Origin: Takakia lepidozioides
Lineage: Eukaryota > Streptophyta > Takakiopsida > Takakiales > Takakiaceae
Direction of reading: 5' to 3'
NCBI GenBank assembly: GCA_030704615.1
Contig: CM060733.1
Span: forward strand, 57,596,001-57,660,000
DNA: 64,000 nucleotides
Shown here one piece after another: positions 33,965 through 45,936 of this stretch (the first letter of the stretch is position 1; each line of letters opens with the position of its first letter). A model generated the notes under the pieces. It was not told where the DNA came from, did not search any database, and was given only the letters and a program-made list of their open reading frames with translations. Position numbers and translations under genes: made by a program.

Positions 33965-34945
33965 AGGAAGTCCTCATAAGACGTTGCTTGCCGTAGCCTT
34001 GTGGTCATTGATCCTGCGCCCAGTTTGGGCAGAACACAAAGGGACAGACACTACCTTTGTCAGGGGCTGACACCGGTAGTATGACTTACCCTGGAACAGA
34101 CAATTGATCCGAGTTTTCCAGATCTCGTCTAGAAATCCCTTTAAACAAGCATCGATCTGCTGTGTGTGATTTGCCCAATAACTAGGCCCCAAAAGGGCCT
34201 GGGCTTTTGGCTCAGCCTCGAGATTTTCAAAGTTGGTAAACAAAGGTACAGGACCAAATCCCTTGATGGATTCGAAGAGGGCATCTCTCTGGTGAGGACA
34301 ATGAATCAGAAAGTGGATATTGTCATCAGGTTGCCCATACAACAAGTATTTGCAATGCGTCTATCCTCTCTGCATCTGTTTGCTTCCCGACCTGAGTTTA
34401 AATTTCAGTCTAGTTCCAAGAGTGGGTAAACCCTTGAAGTCATCCATGATGGCCTCACCCATATCACAGACTGGAAACAAGTTCAGGGAAGTTTCTGCCT
34501 AACTTCATTTTCATCAGACAATTTCCTGGCAACAGACATGGCTTTGGACACTACAGCCTCTAAGTCAGATTTATCCAGCAGGGTCAAGACTTGCGGACTT
34601 AGATTCAGATCAGTGTTGTTTTTTTCATATTTCCAAAATCGCTGGCGGGGCCACCTGTGAATTTCACCCAGTGCCCATGTGGCGAGAATATCGAGGTGAC
34701 AAAGTTAGAAAAGTGGCTATATTCCAGGTGTCACATAATCATTGGTCCACGTCGGCAAGTTTAGGCTCCTAAGATTTATCTCCTGTTGCTTTTTGGCAAA
34801 AAATTCATTTGTACAAGTAGCTGACCAAGTTTCCAGGTCGAAATCTGGCGATTTTTCGCCAGAAAGAAAAACACTGATTCAGATCCTTGAAAATCTCTTC
34901 TACCCTCTTCCGCCAGGACTTCGCCTGTTTGACAGGGCAATCCTA
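33965..34945 (-). mobile_element. LINE-A copy (older), split by a MITE
   Basis: Minus-strand LINE-A from the tail (about 33,965) through the C-terminal coding region to about 34,611, resuming at 34,876-34,945 after the MITE. The coding frame is broken and internal deletions are visible, including part of the cysteine cluster. It is more diverged than the neighbouring copies. Confidence 0.8.
34612..34875. mobile_element. MITE with AGTGTT termini and 10-bp target duplication
   Basis: A 264-bp non-coding insertion in LINE-A. The target duplication GATTCAGATC is perfect (34,602-34,611 and 34,876-34,885), and LINE-A homology continues across it. The ends are inverted: AGTGTTGTTTTTTTC on the left against AGTGTTTTTCTTTC on the right, with further TGGCG/CGCCA similarity inside. 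CTGGCGATTTTTCGCCAG near the right end forms a perfect hairpin. A duplication of 9-10 bp points to a Mutator-like family; this is inference. Confidence 0.85.
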
Positions 34946-35215
34946 ACGTCTGAGAGCATGTACTCATAAGACGTTGTTTGCCGTAGCCTTGTGGCCATTG
35001 ACCCTGAGAGCATTGACCCCGTGCCCAGTTTGAGTGGAACACAAAGGGACGGAAGAGATTGTACTCATAAGACGTTGTTTGCCGTAGCAAACAACAAAGG
35101 GACGGAAGAGAGAGAGAGAGAGAGAGAGAGACAATGTACTCATAAGACGTTGTTTGCCATAGCCTTGTGGCCGTTGACCCCGCGCCAGTTTGAGCGGAAC
35201 AGAGAGAGAATGTAC
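34946..35215 (-). mobile_element. Cluster of very short LINE-A tail insertions
   Basis: At least three tail starts (TGTACTCATAAGACG) at about 34,960, 35,059 and 35,133. The clearest is a 35-bp insert at 35,059-35,093, carrying only the last ~30 bp of LINE-A. It is flanked by a perfect 18-bp duplication, ACAAAGGGACGGAAGAGA, at 35,041-35,058 and 35,094-35,111. GA runs separate the pieces. Confidence 0.85.
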
Positions 35216-37727
35216 TCATAAGACGTTGTTTGCCGTAGCCTTGTGGCCATTGACCCCGCGCCCAGTTTGAGCGGAAACCAAAGGGACAGAACCTACCTCT
35301 GTCAGGGGCTGACATTGGTAGTAAGACTTACCTTTATACAAAGAATTGATTCGGGTTTTCCAGATATCAAATCCCTTCACACAAGCATCAATCTGCTGTG
35401 TGTGATTTGCCCAAAAACTAGGCCTCAGAAGGGCCTGGGCTTTTGGCTCAGCCTCGAGACTTTCAAAGTTGGTAAACAGAGGTACAGGCACAATTCTCTT
35501 GATAGATTGGAGGAGAGCTTCTCTCTGGTGAGAGTACCCCGGACAGTGAATCAGAAAATGAATATTGTCTTCGGGTTGCCCACACAACGGGCAATTGCAC
35601 TCTCCCTTTCCTCTCTTCTGTTTACTGTTCAAAGGTAGGCTTCCTGCCCTGAGTTTAAATTTCAGTCTGGTGCCGAGAGTGGGTAGACCCTTGAGGTCAT
35701 CCATGATATCCTCCCCCATGTCACAGACTGGAAACAGGTTCAGGGAAGTTTTCTGCCTAACTTCATTTGCATGAGACAATTTACTGGTAACAGACATGGC
35801 TTTGGACACTACAGTCTCTAAGTCAGATTTATCCAGCAAGGTCAAGACTTGCGGGTCCAGATTCAGATCCTTGAGAATCTCTTCTACTCTCCTGCCAGGA
35901 CTTGGCCTGTTTGACAGGGCGGTCCTGTTTCCAAGATATACAGTCGATTAACTTAGGGTATCTCGTGTTGGACATGTGTTGCAACTGACCCCACCATCTG
36001 ACCTTGAATTCATCTCGTTGGGAGCTTAAGGAAGGGATGCCAAACTCACCCCGAACAGCCACATTGGCTGTTTTGGAGCATGCTGACATGCACTCCTTAA
36101 GCACCCCCACTTGAATGGATTCTAGAGACTTAGCCTGGTTGGAGTTATCAACCCATATAGCAGATCCGTACTCCAAGGCAGGTCTAATAACGCGGCAAAG
36201 CAAGGTTTTCTTGACCTCAGAGTTAATCCCTCTGCAGTCTAAAAATTTAGTGAGACTCAGCGCTTTGCCCTTGCCAGTTTGAACAACTTTCTGGATATGT
36301 GCATCCCAGTTACAGTTGGAGGAAAACTCAACGCCCAGGTGAGTTATAAGTACTCGTCTCAAGGTTGATCTGGAATCTAGAGGTTGTTTTCACGAAGGCC
36401 AAGCTGGCTTTCGGCGAAACAGGGGCTGTGTGGACCATATCTTCACTCTAAGCCAGATTATCCAGGGAAGGAAAAAAGAAGGGAAACCCACTTATGTTTT
36501 TTTCTTGGATGTCAAAAAGGCTTATGACACAGTGTGGAGAGATGGTCTATGGCTCCGCCTCTGGTCTTGCGGAAACAAGGGGAAAATGTGGAGAGTTGTC
36601 CATAACTTGTATGCTCACACCAAAAGCTGTGTCACTGTTAATGGACAGAAGTCTAACTTTTTTGACATAGACCAAGGTGTAGCTCAAGGATGTACCCTCT
36701 CCCCTCTGCTCTTCAATGTTTTCATTAATCAACTCCTCGAGGATGTGGAACGTGTGGGATTAGGGTTAAGGGTGGGTGATGCCACCATTCCAGCCCTTAT
36801 GTTTGCGGATGACTTCGCAGGCATAGGGGAGACTCCTTCCAACCTCCAGGAATTGATTGATTGCGCGAAGAGGAGGGAGGAAGTGATCTTAAGTGGCAGT
36901 GGGGTAGCCAAGAGATTCCAGTCCTCTCTTCCTACACATTGCAAAATATCTTGCCAACAGCATTGAGGAGCGTGATGCCATGATAGTTCCCTGGGTCTTC
37001 TCTGTCACCCTTCTTATATAGATTGACAATGACCCCCTGTCGCCAGCGAAAGGGGATCATTTCAGTCTTCCAGATAAGGTTAAAGAGGAGATCTAGGGCC
37101 TCTATCATGGGATCGCCACCGTGCTTGATAAGCTCGTTGACTATGCCATCAGGACCACCTGCTTTATATCCATTTAGATGTTCAATTGCTTCCACAATCT
37201 CAGAAGAACTAATGGGAGCGTTGTAGGCTTTTGAAATATACTCCAGTTCATCAGGGCTGTTTTGAATCATAGGAACAGTTTTACCAACTGTGTCCTTCCA
37301 TTCATCAGAGGACCCCTCACTGTTAGACCTTGAAGTTCTGCCAAGGATACTGTAGTGGGTTTCAAAGGTTTTGACAATGTCAACCGATGAAGTTACCACT
37401 GCACCCTTAGTAGTCTTCAGCGCTTGAACTTGCTGACAGCTTTTCGGCTTGTACAAGCATTGAAGGGCCAACCAGAATCTCTTGTCATTACCACCATGGT
37501 GGTTTGAGTTTATTTCACTGTATAACTTGTCCCAGTATAATTTCTTCTGAGCCCTTACAAGCAGATTGATATCTTTACGGATCTGGTAGTACCTCGCCCA
37601 CAATTCTTTGTTGGTTTTCAAATTGCAGCACTCTTTATAAAGGACTCGTCTCTCAGCTATCTCGAGTTTAATCTCATTGGTCCACCAATTAACAGCTCTA
37701 CCGCAGACAATTAGTTTCCTCCCAACG
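35216..37727 (-). mobile_element. LINE-A copy with an inverted middle segment
   Basis: The 3' part lies on the minus strand at 35,216-36,345 (RT end, connection, cysteine cluster, tail). The middle RT part lies on the plus strand at 36,346-36,940 (HIFTLSQII, VFFLDVKKAYDTVW, QGCTLSPLLFN, LMFADDFAG). The earlier part is again minus at 36,941-37,727 (starting VGRKLIVCGR...). The breakpoints fall at adjacent positions of the intact element (after NAVGK.FC and after LPSYT), so the segment is simply flipped. There is a further ~75-bp deletion at about 36,873. The copy is 5'-truncated and followed by (GA)n. Confidence 0.88.
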
Positions 37728-38448
37728 AGGGAACAGAGAGAGAGAGGGAGAGAGAGGGTGGAGAGTTGATACGGGACTGCCATGACTTTCTCACTCCCAA
37801 CGACATATCATTTTTTCAAAATTTGTTTCTACTCCTGGCAGGCTTGACTAGTACTACATTTCATGGGGAGCAGGTTACTAAAAACTTTTACAGTAGTATC
37901 TGTGCAAAAGAGAGGGACTATGCTCATAAGGATGACCTGCGGTTCCTTGCAGCTAGACAGGAAACAACCCCTCCCAGTTGAGGAAATCTCAGCATGAAAT
38001 TAGATGGCTCTTGCACATCCACACTATCCTTGCAAAAGCTAATTGTAACACCGAAAAGCAGGAGGAGGAAATAGTACCTCTTCTGTGAAATTGCATTGGC
38101 CAGTGCTAAACATTGTCCCTTAGTCAAAGCCACTGCACCAAATTGTGTGAACTGAGTTCCCCAAACGAAAAACATATCTGGGAAGAGTGCACACTTGGTA
38201 TGCCTCGAATGTCTTGTCACAGTGGATTAAATCAAGATCCATGTCCCCGGGCTCCAGGCTAAAGTTGGACAGAGGACAACCATAGAAGGTTTCACCAGTT
38301 AAGGCCCTCAAACAAGAAAGCCCTTTGAATAAACGTGGACTTGTCGAACTTCTCCATGTTCATTTGAGTTCATGCAGGAGTATGACATGCAGCTGAACCA
38401 TCTCATTGAGCGACATTTAATTGAAGAAATTGGAAGATGGTAAACCCC
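37728..38448. other. Spacer between LINE-A and the PPR gene
   Basis: GA-rich to 37,760, then AT-rich sequence that includes the 3' flank of the minus-strand PPR gene. No motif-bearing frame. Confidence 0.45.
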
Positions 38449-40684
38449 CTACAGCCTCGCCTTGTGTCTCCATCTCCTCAATGAGTTGGAAAGTTCTGTA
38501 AGCCTAGTCTGCCGCGCACCACTCAAAAGCGTAGTATATGTTATGAAATTAGGGCTAACACCATCAGAAAGGGCATCCTTTCCCTTTATCTCCTCAAACA
38601 ATTTGTAGGCCTCAGCCACCCGGTCAGCCTTGCAAAGTCCATGAAGCAGTGTGTTATAGGTAACAACATCCACACATCCCTTTCCACTCATTTCCTCGAA
38701 AAGTTTCGAGGCTTCGTCCATTCTTCCACCCTTACATAGCTCATCCAGGAGCGTGTTATATGTGACTGCGTCGGGTTCACAGCCTGAGTCCTGCATCTCT
38801 AGCAGAAGGTGCCCAACCTCCTCAACCCTGCCTGCCTTGCGAAGTCCATCAATAAGAGTGTTGTACACTGCAACATCTGGAGTGCAACCTGCACGTTTCA
38901 TGTCTCTGAGAAGTGTGAAGGCATTATCAACACGCCCTACTTTGGAAAAACCATCAATTATTGCATTGTAGGTGAAGACGTCCGGGGCATACCCTCCCTC
39001 TGCACACACGCAATGCAGTGAGTAACTTGACAGTGGACAACAACACATTGAGGGACCACAAATCTCTTACAATACATGAGCTTCCTTCAGCATTTTAGAT
39101 CCACCATTGGTTCAACCATCAAAATAATCCAAAGTTACCCACCAATCTGGTCTTTCACTGAAGGCGAAAGTGCAAGAAAATGCAGGGAACACGTCGATCA
39201 TTTACCATCCATCTCCCGTCAGTTCATAAAGGTTGGTATGATCCTACTAAGCAACAAGATGGGATCTGGATCTGAGGAGACCAACCTTCCATCTCTTCAA
39301 AAACCTCCCACGCTTCATCAAGTTTCTCTGCCTTACAAAGGGCATTGATGAGGATATTGTATATACACTCATCAACAGGACAGCGCCTAATTGACATTTC
39401 CTTGAAAACCTTGCGTGCCTCATTTGCCCTACCTGCACCACTCAACGCCTGAATCAGGCAGCTGTACGTGATTACGTCTGGTGTAAGCCCTTTATCTATC
39501 ATTTCTCTAAATAATTTCCATGCAGCATCAACTCTGCCTGACTTCCCAAGGCCATGGATGAGGGTGTTGTATGTCACAATGGATGTGACAAGACCCCTGT
39601 CTTCCATTTCTTTGAAAAATTCGAGGGCTTTGCCCACCCTGCCAGCCTTGCCCAATCCATCAATCATTGAATTGAAGGTGATCACGTTGGGATGACAACC
39701 CCTCTTTTTCATTTTGAGAAAGATGGAGCATGCCTCATCCATGGCGCCAGCTTTGCACAGAGCATCAATCAGAGTAGTAAATGTAACAACGTCCGGTTCA
39801 CAGCTTTGGCTTTGCATTTCTTCGAACATCTTACTCACAAACACCACTTTCCTGGTCTTTTTGAATGAATTCATAAGGATGTTGAAGGTGAAGGTGTCTG
39901 GGTGGCACCCGGTCTGCCACATGACCTGATAGACAGCATATGCCTTATGATGATACCCAGCTTTAACAAAGGCACAGATGAGGGCATTGTATGCAAACAC
40001 TTCAGGCAAGCACCCCAATTGCTTCATGCGATTCAAAGCCTCTACAGCTTTTTCCAACAATCCTGCACTGCCATAGCTTCTGGCCAAGCTGATGTATATT
40101 TCCGGTATTGGCCTGCAGCCTTCCTTTCCCATATCATCCAGTATCTGCTCGATGTCTGCAAACCTTTTGGTGCTGCCTAAAACCCCCACCATTGCATTGT
40201 ACGTTTGAAAGTTATGGGTGAATCCATATTGCTGCCCGACCCAGTTGAAAAAACCCAATGCCACATCCGCGTCTCGCTGTCTCTTCAACACATGACATAC
40301 AAACTTCGGAATGAGATTTAAACCCAGCTGCCTCAATGCTACTTCTTTGTCGGTTCCCCATAGCCCTCTTCGAAGTATTCGGCATACAGCCTCCATCTCC
40401 ATATCTGTGATCCGGGCATGATGGGTTTCTGTTCCAATTCCCTTTCTGCCAACTTGAAGAACCTCCCGCGCATCCTTATCAACCTTGTCTCTCCCATCCT
40501 TAACAGTATGTACGGAACTGCTAGCCTGAAGCCTGTACACCAAGCAATCGAACCCAGGAGAGCCGCACCTGTGGTGTAAACCTAAAGACCGATGCCTTTT
40601 GAGCAATTTCACCAAGGAAGAGCAAGCTTTGAAATGCATAGCCAATAAGCTCTGCGGCTTCAACTCAGGGCATGAGGAAATCAC
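38449..40684 (-). CDS. P-class pentatricopeptide repeat protein
   Basis: Two exons, 40,684-39,286 and 38,999-38,449, joined by a 286-bp phase-1 intron (donor GAAG|GTTGGT, acceptor GTGTGCAG|AGG). The intron lies inside one repeat and the splice restores FEEMEEGGYAPDVFTYNA exactly. The product is 649 residues. After a basic, serine-rich leader that could be an organelle transit peptide, about 13 complete 35-residue repeats run from roughly residue 160 to the end, for example DVVTFTTLIDALCKAG. All are P-type with no E or DYW extension. Such proteins bind organelle RNA sequence-specifically and act in its stability, splicing or translation; the target is unknown. One repeat (IPEIYISLARSYGSAG) is atypical. 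The frame is intact, so the gene is probably functional. Confidence 0.93.
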
Positions 40685-41432
40685 AGCCCCCGCTCATTGA
40701 CACATTGTTGCTGACCGAATCACATTACATGCAACAGTCTCTCTCACACGCGAACATCCTCTCTTTCTCTCTCTCCCTCCCTCCCTCCCTCCATGTCAGG
40801 TCTGAAACATCTGGGTTTTTGGTCAAAGATACTTTTTGTTAAGGAACATCAACCAAAACTCTCTGGTGCATGACAAATCCTAACACGTTCCCCACGAACT
40901 AGAGTGGTTCCGCTCAGGGCGAAAATATTTGACACTATGAAATCTAACGTGACAAAAAATAGTTGTTTGGAGGATTGTAGATTGGTGTATTCGAAGTCAC
41001 AGATATTTTGGTCTGGCACCTGATGTTTTATGCGGTAAAAGAGTAGGTGGGTATCCCATGTATGATGAAACCCTGGGGAGCTTTACTTACAAACTGACAT
41101 CTCATCTAGGTCTTCAGAGCAGGATATGTGTTGAGAGATACTGCGAGGCCAGCAGGTTCGGAATTCAACATTTCAAGTGCGCAAACAAGAGAGATGGTCT
41201 TGCAGACAACAATCTCTAAGTAGGATGGATTACTTGATGCTCGGCAAAGACATTGTATTATGAAGCAACTCTTATGACGTACTACAATGCGTCACCAAGT
41301 GCCGTCCAGCCGTGCTTGCACCAACTCCTCCACGCACAGATCTCGGAGTTGGTCTGCAAACAACTCATTGCAGGACCAAACTTGGTATGGTGCCATGCCT
41401 CGTTATGCGCTTAATTGATCTTGAGGGGGACG
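40685..41432. promoter_or_regulatory. Shared spacer between the divergent PPR and HIT genes
   Basis: About 750 bp between two outward-reading start codons, so it must contain both 5' flanks. It has a CT/CCCT-rich tract at 40,749-40,793 close to the PPR start. No recognisable core elements beyond that. Confidence 0.4.
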
Positions 41433-42908
41433 ATGGCAGCTATGGTGGATTCAGGATTTGAAATATGGAAGGAGCTGTCAGTGAACAAAGTGGTGGTCGA
41501 CTCATGGCCGCTATGCGAAGTCCTACTCGTGAATGATTCGCTCTATCCCGGATGGTTGGTTCTATCCCTCGCATCCCCGAAGCCCGCGAGATTTCTGATT
41601 TGTCAGCTGAAGAGCAGGTATGTCTTCTAAGATTACCCAGGGACGCATTCCAACGTATACATGTTGTCGGATGGTTTCTAGGGAATAAAAGTGGGTTTTA
41701 CTCGATTTTTTTCTCCCGAGCTGGATCATACCTACAGACAAGTTTCCAACTTCACTGCAGCACCCAGCAGCATCTTATTGATTCAGGAGTTTGACGAGGA
41801 CGAAAGAGACATTTTCCATAGCTGGGCCGTTATTGGCTATGCAAGACCTACGGGAGTTACATACTGGGACTGTCACCCAAGTGGGAGGGGCCATATCCGC
41901 AAGCCTGCTTGACATTTGTGCGACGGTGAAGCAGCACACTAATGACTAATGTCCCATTGGAGATTGATGCTCCAATCTCTGCAATAGCTAACATTCTTCC
42001 TCTTTTGACATCATGAGTTTCAGGTCATGCTGTGTCAGGAGATAAGCCTGGCCTCACGAATCCTTGAGAAAGTCTTCACTCCGAACAAGCTCAATGTCGG
42101 AGCTCTGGGCAATGTGGTATGTCGCATAACACTTTGAAAACAGATTATAATTAGCTCTAGCAGGATGATGATGGGAATGGGTGAATTTGGATCTTATCAG
42201 ATTGTATCAGCAGTGGTGTTGAAAAGTGTCCCCCGCAGTCATAACTACGTACCTGGCATTTCAGCCTTCAAGAACAGATTTCTTATGTAGGGAGCATTTT
42301 TCAACCCACTCATGTTAGTTAGTTCATGTCTCTCTTCTCTCTCTGCGTTTTTATATCTGCTGTTTTCTATGATATGAATGTATGTCTTGACTGAGTCTTC
42401 CCGTCTTGAGTCTAGACACAAACGGAGTCTGCAACTTCCTTTGGGAATAGATAAGTCAGTGGGGAGCTATAATAGCTGGTCATTGCCAAACAGGATATGG
42501 TTCATTGTCTCACTGTGGGATTGACTCTCTAAGTTATGAGACAGTATTCTTTCTGGTTTCCTTCCTTTTTCCTAGTTGTTTAATTTCCTTGAGTTTTTGT
42601 CCTTGTGCTTTTGTTTTCATCTTGAATGCACTTTTTTACCTTGGATGTGACTACCTTTCAATCTTTGCTAGCAATGATTCAATTTCTTCCAGGACCAGTA
42701 GGTTGTATGAGACGCCCTGACCTTCACTGTTCTTGTTCTTGGATTGTTCTAGGTGGCCCAGGTGCATATACATGTGGTTCCAAGGTTCAAGTCAAACAAG
42801 GCATGGCCAGGCCCAGTCTGGGGGGCTCATCCTGCTCGCCCATTTCCAGATCTTGAGCTCCAGGAATGCATACAGAAAATCAAGGCTGTGATAGGAGAGC
42901 TTAGCTAG
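41433..42908 (+). CDS. HIT-family nucleotide hydrolase (frameshift in exon 1)
   Basis: Three exons: 41,433-41,617, 42,024-42,116 and 42,753-42,908 (TAG), all with AG/GT ends. Exon 1 starts FEIWKELSVNKVVVDSWPL then CEVLLVNDSLYP. Exon 2 gives LASRILEKVFTPNKLNVGA and LGNV. Exon 3 gives AQVHIHVVPRF and AWPGPVWG, the histidine-triad signature in the Q-x-H-x-H-x-x form used by the short bacterial-like HIT proteins. The size (about 144 residues) and order are complete. Near 41,563 (GTTCTATCCCTCGC) the frame slips by one base: the sequence before it reads GWLVL and the sequence after it reads PRIPEAREISDLSAEEQ only in another register, so one base appears missing. Members cleave dinucleoside polyphosphates or nucleotide conjugates. 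Either this is a recent pseudogene or the base is an assembly error. Confidence 0.85.
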
Positions 42909-43533
42909 CTCTCCTCCAGAGCATCTGACTGTCTCTTACTGTGACCACCCCTCCAAACACCACCCTGCCCCTGAAACACACATCTGCTTGAACACATGAG
43001 CTGGATGGATGTTCAAATGCGCAAAGGCTTCTGATACTTGCTCAAGAAGTTTGCTAAGCTTGATGAACAAAGTGCGCCGTGTAGCATGTCGAAGACTGAA
43101 AGCAATATGTGATCTTCTTTGCAGGTTGTGTGTCGAGTTAGTGCTAAGAAGAACTCAATATACATTTTTGTCCTTTCAATTTTCCAGTTTTAGACCATCA
43201 ACAGCAACACCATCTCATCGTTCAACTTCCTCTTCCTTAGCCTCCAATTCCTTTGAGAAGATCCATGGCAAAAATTATGGGATTCTGGGTTTCCAGCATG
43301 TATCTGGAATCAACTCGCCCTAGGGTCACAAGGACTACCAAGATGTTATAGTAGCTATCACGATCCTCCTGCATTCTCCTCCGTGTTCACGAAAAAGTAA
43401 GATATTAAACATGAACAAATCCATGGTGCAGGTCGAGCTGTGCTTTGCGCCAGCTCCTTAAAAACAATCGTAGCTCTCCATAAGGAAAGTGACCAGCCAG
43501 AAACGTTCATTTGCAGCCGATGTCTGAGGATAA
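42909..43533. other. No gene recognised
   Basis: HIT 3' flank and spacer. A frame open from 43,009 to 43,323 (+) is serine/arginine-rich without a motif. Confidence 0.4.
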
Positions 43534-44063
43534 AGTAGGCACCGTGTACCCTTCGACGATGACACTCGTGTTGTTGTTTGTGGGTGGGTTTTACCTCAAG
43601 GTGAGTGGGGACTGAAGATTGTAAGACAATCGCAATCTACTGAGAGAGCATTAACGGTTAAGACTGGGAGAGGAAGAGATGACTTCTACTTGGATCTTGC
43701 AGCTTCTAACAGCGCACTTGGTTTAATCCATCGCACCACATACTGTCTTATCCATCAAATGGCAGATATTTCAACACTCATCAGAGTGCGCAGGCGTTTC
43801 ATCGCACGTCACTCCAAAATGATCACAACAGCTCAGATCCTGAAGGGTTATAGCAGGATGGTGGATTATCACTCTTCTTTGATGACCCAGATCTCTTCAG
43901 AATCATACAACGGGGAATCTTCCACATTTTCTTCTTTACCGTCACTAGCCAGACGCAACACAGATGGAAGGTGTGTAGCCTTGCAACTGCCGCGTGATGT
44001 AACGAGGCGGATATTCTCGCAGCTCGATTGTTGTGACCTCATGAATTGCTCCCTTGTTTGCAG
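43534..44063 (+). CDS. F-box protein exon
   Basis: The frame is open for 177 codons and ends at a good donor (TTTGCAG|GTTTGT at 44,064). Its last 30 residues are an F-box: LPRDVTRRIFSQLDCC then DLMNCSLVCR, with the usual LP, IF..L, DL and VCR positions. F-box proteins bind SKP1 and choose substrates for SCF ubiquitin ligases. The region before the F-box (CGWVLPQGEWGLKIVRQSQS, about 140 residues) is unrecognised. No ATG lies at the start of the open frame; the first in-frame ATG is at 43,759, so an upstream exon may exist. Downstream exons, which would carry the substrate-binding domain, were not identified with confidence; 44,749-44,976 is open and follows a plausible acceptor but the phase does not match directly. 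Confidence 0.6.
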
Positions 44064-45925
44064 GTTTGTTATCTCTCCTTCGTACTCCAAGCAAGCCACT
44101 TCTTCCAGAGTAGACCATGAAGCATTTGCGCGCTTCCCAGCCGCTCATTTCTGTAATCTCTGCAAGCCGTTTTGATTGAAGAAATCCCCATGTGTATGCA
44201 TAGTTTTGGACTACTTTTGGTGGCCTTAAGTGCAACTTCAAAGGTCCCGTATCGGACCTTGTAGTTCCAATTGAGGCCACTGAAATCGCTAACTGCTCAG
44301 GAATTTTTCCATGCATATGCATGGGTATATTACAGAGTGCAGGGATGAGGCACTATTAAGGTAGTCCTCACATCAAGTTGGTGCACTTCGTTCCGGATGC
44401 ACGGAGGAACAATACAAGAGGTCTTTCGTTAAAAAGCAAGAGAGCAACAAATGAACTGAATTGAAATGTAGATGAATTGGACTGGGAATGTTGAGCAAGA
44501 GCTGAAACTGAAGAATGGCCTATTGCTGCAAAGGGCAGTGATAGTTTCCCGGTGATTTGCTATGGCATTCAGGTAGTCCATTGTTTGCATCTCTTTGGTG
44601 GCTATCCCTCAGCATTGTGGTTCTGGTTGGTGTCAGGCAGTAGGTGTCTGCCAAGGTTAGTATGTCGGCACCTGAGTCACTTTAATCATGGGGAATTGCC
44701 CCTAAGTATGCCCACTGAAGTATTTGCCACTTTTCACCCACATTGCAGCTTCAAACCCTTTCAATTGATTCTCAAGTACATTCTCCCCTCCTGATACCAA
44801 CTCTCTTGGAGAGGGCCATGGTATTTAAGCCATCAGGGTGTGAAACTCAGCCTGACATTGCCATATGGCTTCACAAACTGGTTACAGCAAAGTCCATTCC
44901 AAAGGTGCATCAGCTAAAGCATGATGTTGATTCCAGCACTACTACTGGAATCCTCTTAAGGGCCTTGATCGATTGAGTGGGAAAAGGGAAGAATTGTGTC
45001 CTCTTGCTAGCAACTATTTGCACAGGTAGTCGCACCAGAGGAGTGAATAGGAAGAATGCAGTGTTGAGAGGGTTGTGATTTTTGTCTAATAAATCTGGCT
45101 GTAAGACGGAGGCTGAATTAGGGAACAGCTCTATCCATGGTAGTTCAGCATTATCTGAGTAAACCATACCATGCAGCTCAATGTGCTCCTTGGTCTGAAT
45201 GCAGAAGATGGGGGCCAAATAGTTTCACCTATTTGGATTGTATCATGATGGGTCTACTCTACAGAAATGGAGAAGGTTTTGATTTGAAAGATTGTGCTGT
45301 CTATGAAGTCAGTGTCTTTGGATTATGAGACTAGCTTGTGTAGGTCATTGCACTTTCATGATTTTTGAGATATAGAAGCCCCTACAATGTGAACTTTGGC
45401 GAGATCATACATCATGGCTGAATGCTAGTCAAGAGTTTACTAATAGGATGCTGTGGCGATGGTGTGAAGGCAATGGCTATATGAGTCGGGAGAGCTGAGG
45501 GAGGGCTGGCAGGAAGAGTTTTTGGAAGAAAAATCAGTGCGTGGTCTCCTCGTGAACCGTGAAATCAGACATTGTCGCCCCCATTACGCTGCTTACCTGG
45601 CTGGCAGTCCAGACTAATGAATGGATGGCATGTTTTTCATGCATATCGGACAGACATTGTTTGTAATGGAGTGTGAAATGAGTCCGAAGACATTGAGGCA
45701 TGACCTACTCATGGACTCTGACATATCCAATTTCATGTTCATTGAGGTGTGTGCGAGACTGTTGTATAAACTCATTCAACTTTGGAGACCCAGCCTTGTG
45801 GCTGTAGAAGTGGGGCCTGGTTGAGCTGAGCAGGAAAGCTGGGGAGAGGGGGAAATCGATCACCATTGCTGAAGTCTCAAAAGGATGGACCAAATTTACA
45901 CTTGATACCTGCAATGAGATTTTTC
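44064..45925. other. Possible downstream exons of the F-box gene; otherwise unassigned
   Basis: An open stretch at 44,749-44,976 (+) follows CACCCACATTGCAG and reads LQTLSIDSQVHSPLLIP; another short open stretch is at 45,137-45,328. Neither has a domain that I can name. Confidence 0.3.
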
Positions 45926-45936
45926 TTTGATGTAGA

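Noticed and set aside
43009-43323. 104-codon open frame between HIT and F-box genes
   Set aside because: Low complexity, no splice support, no domain.
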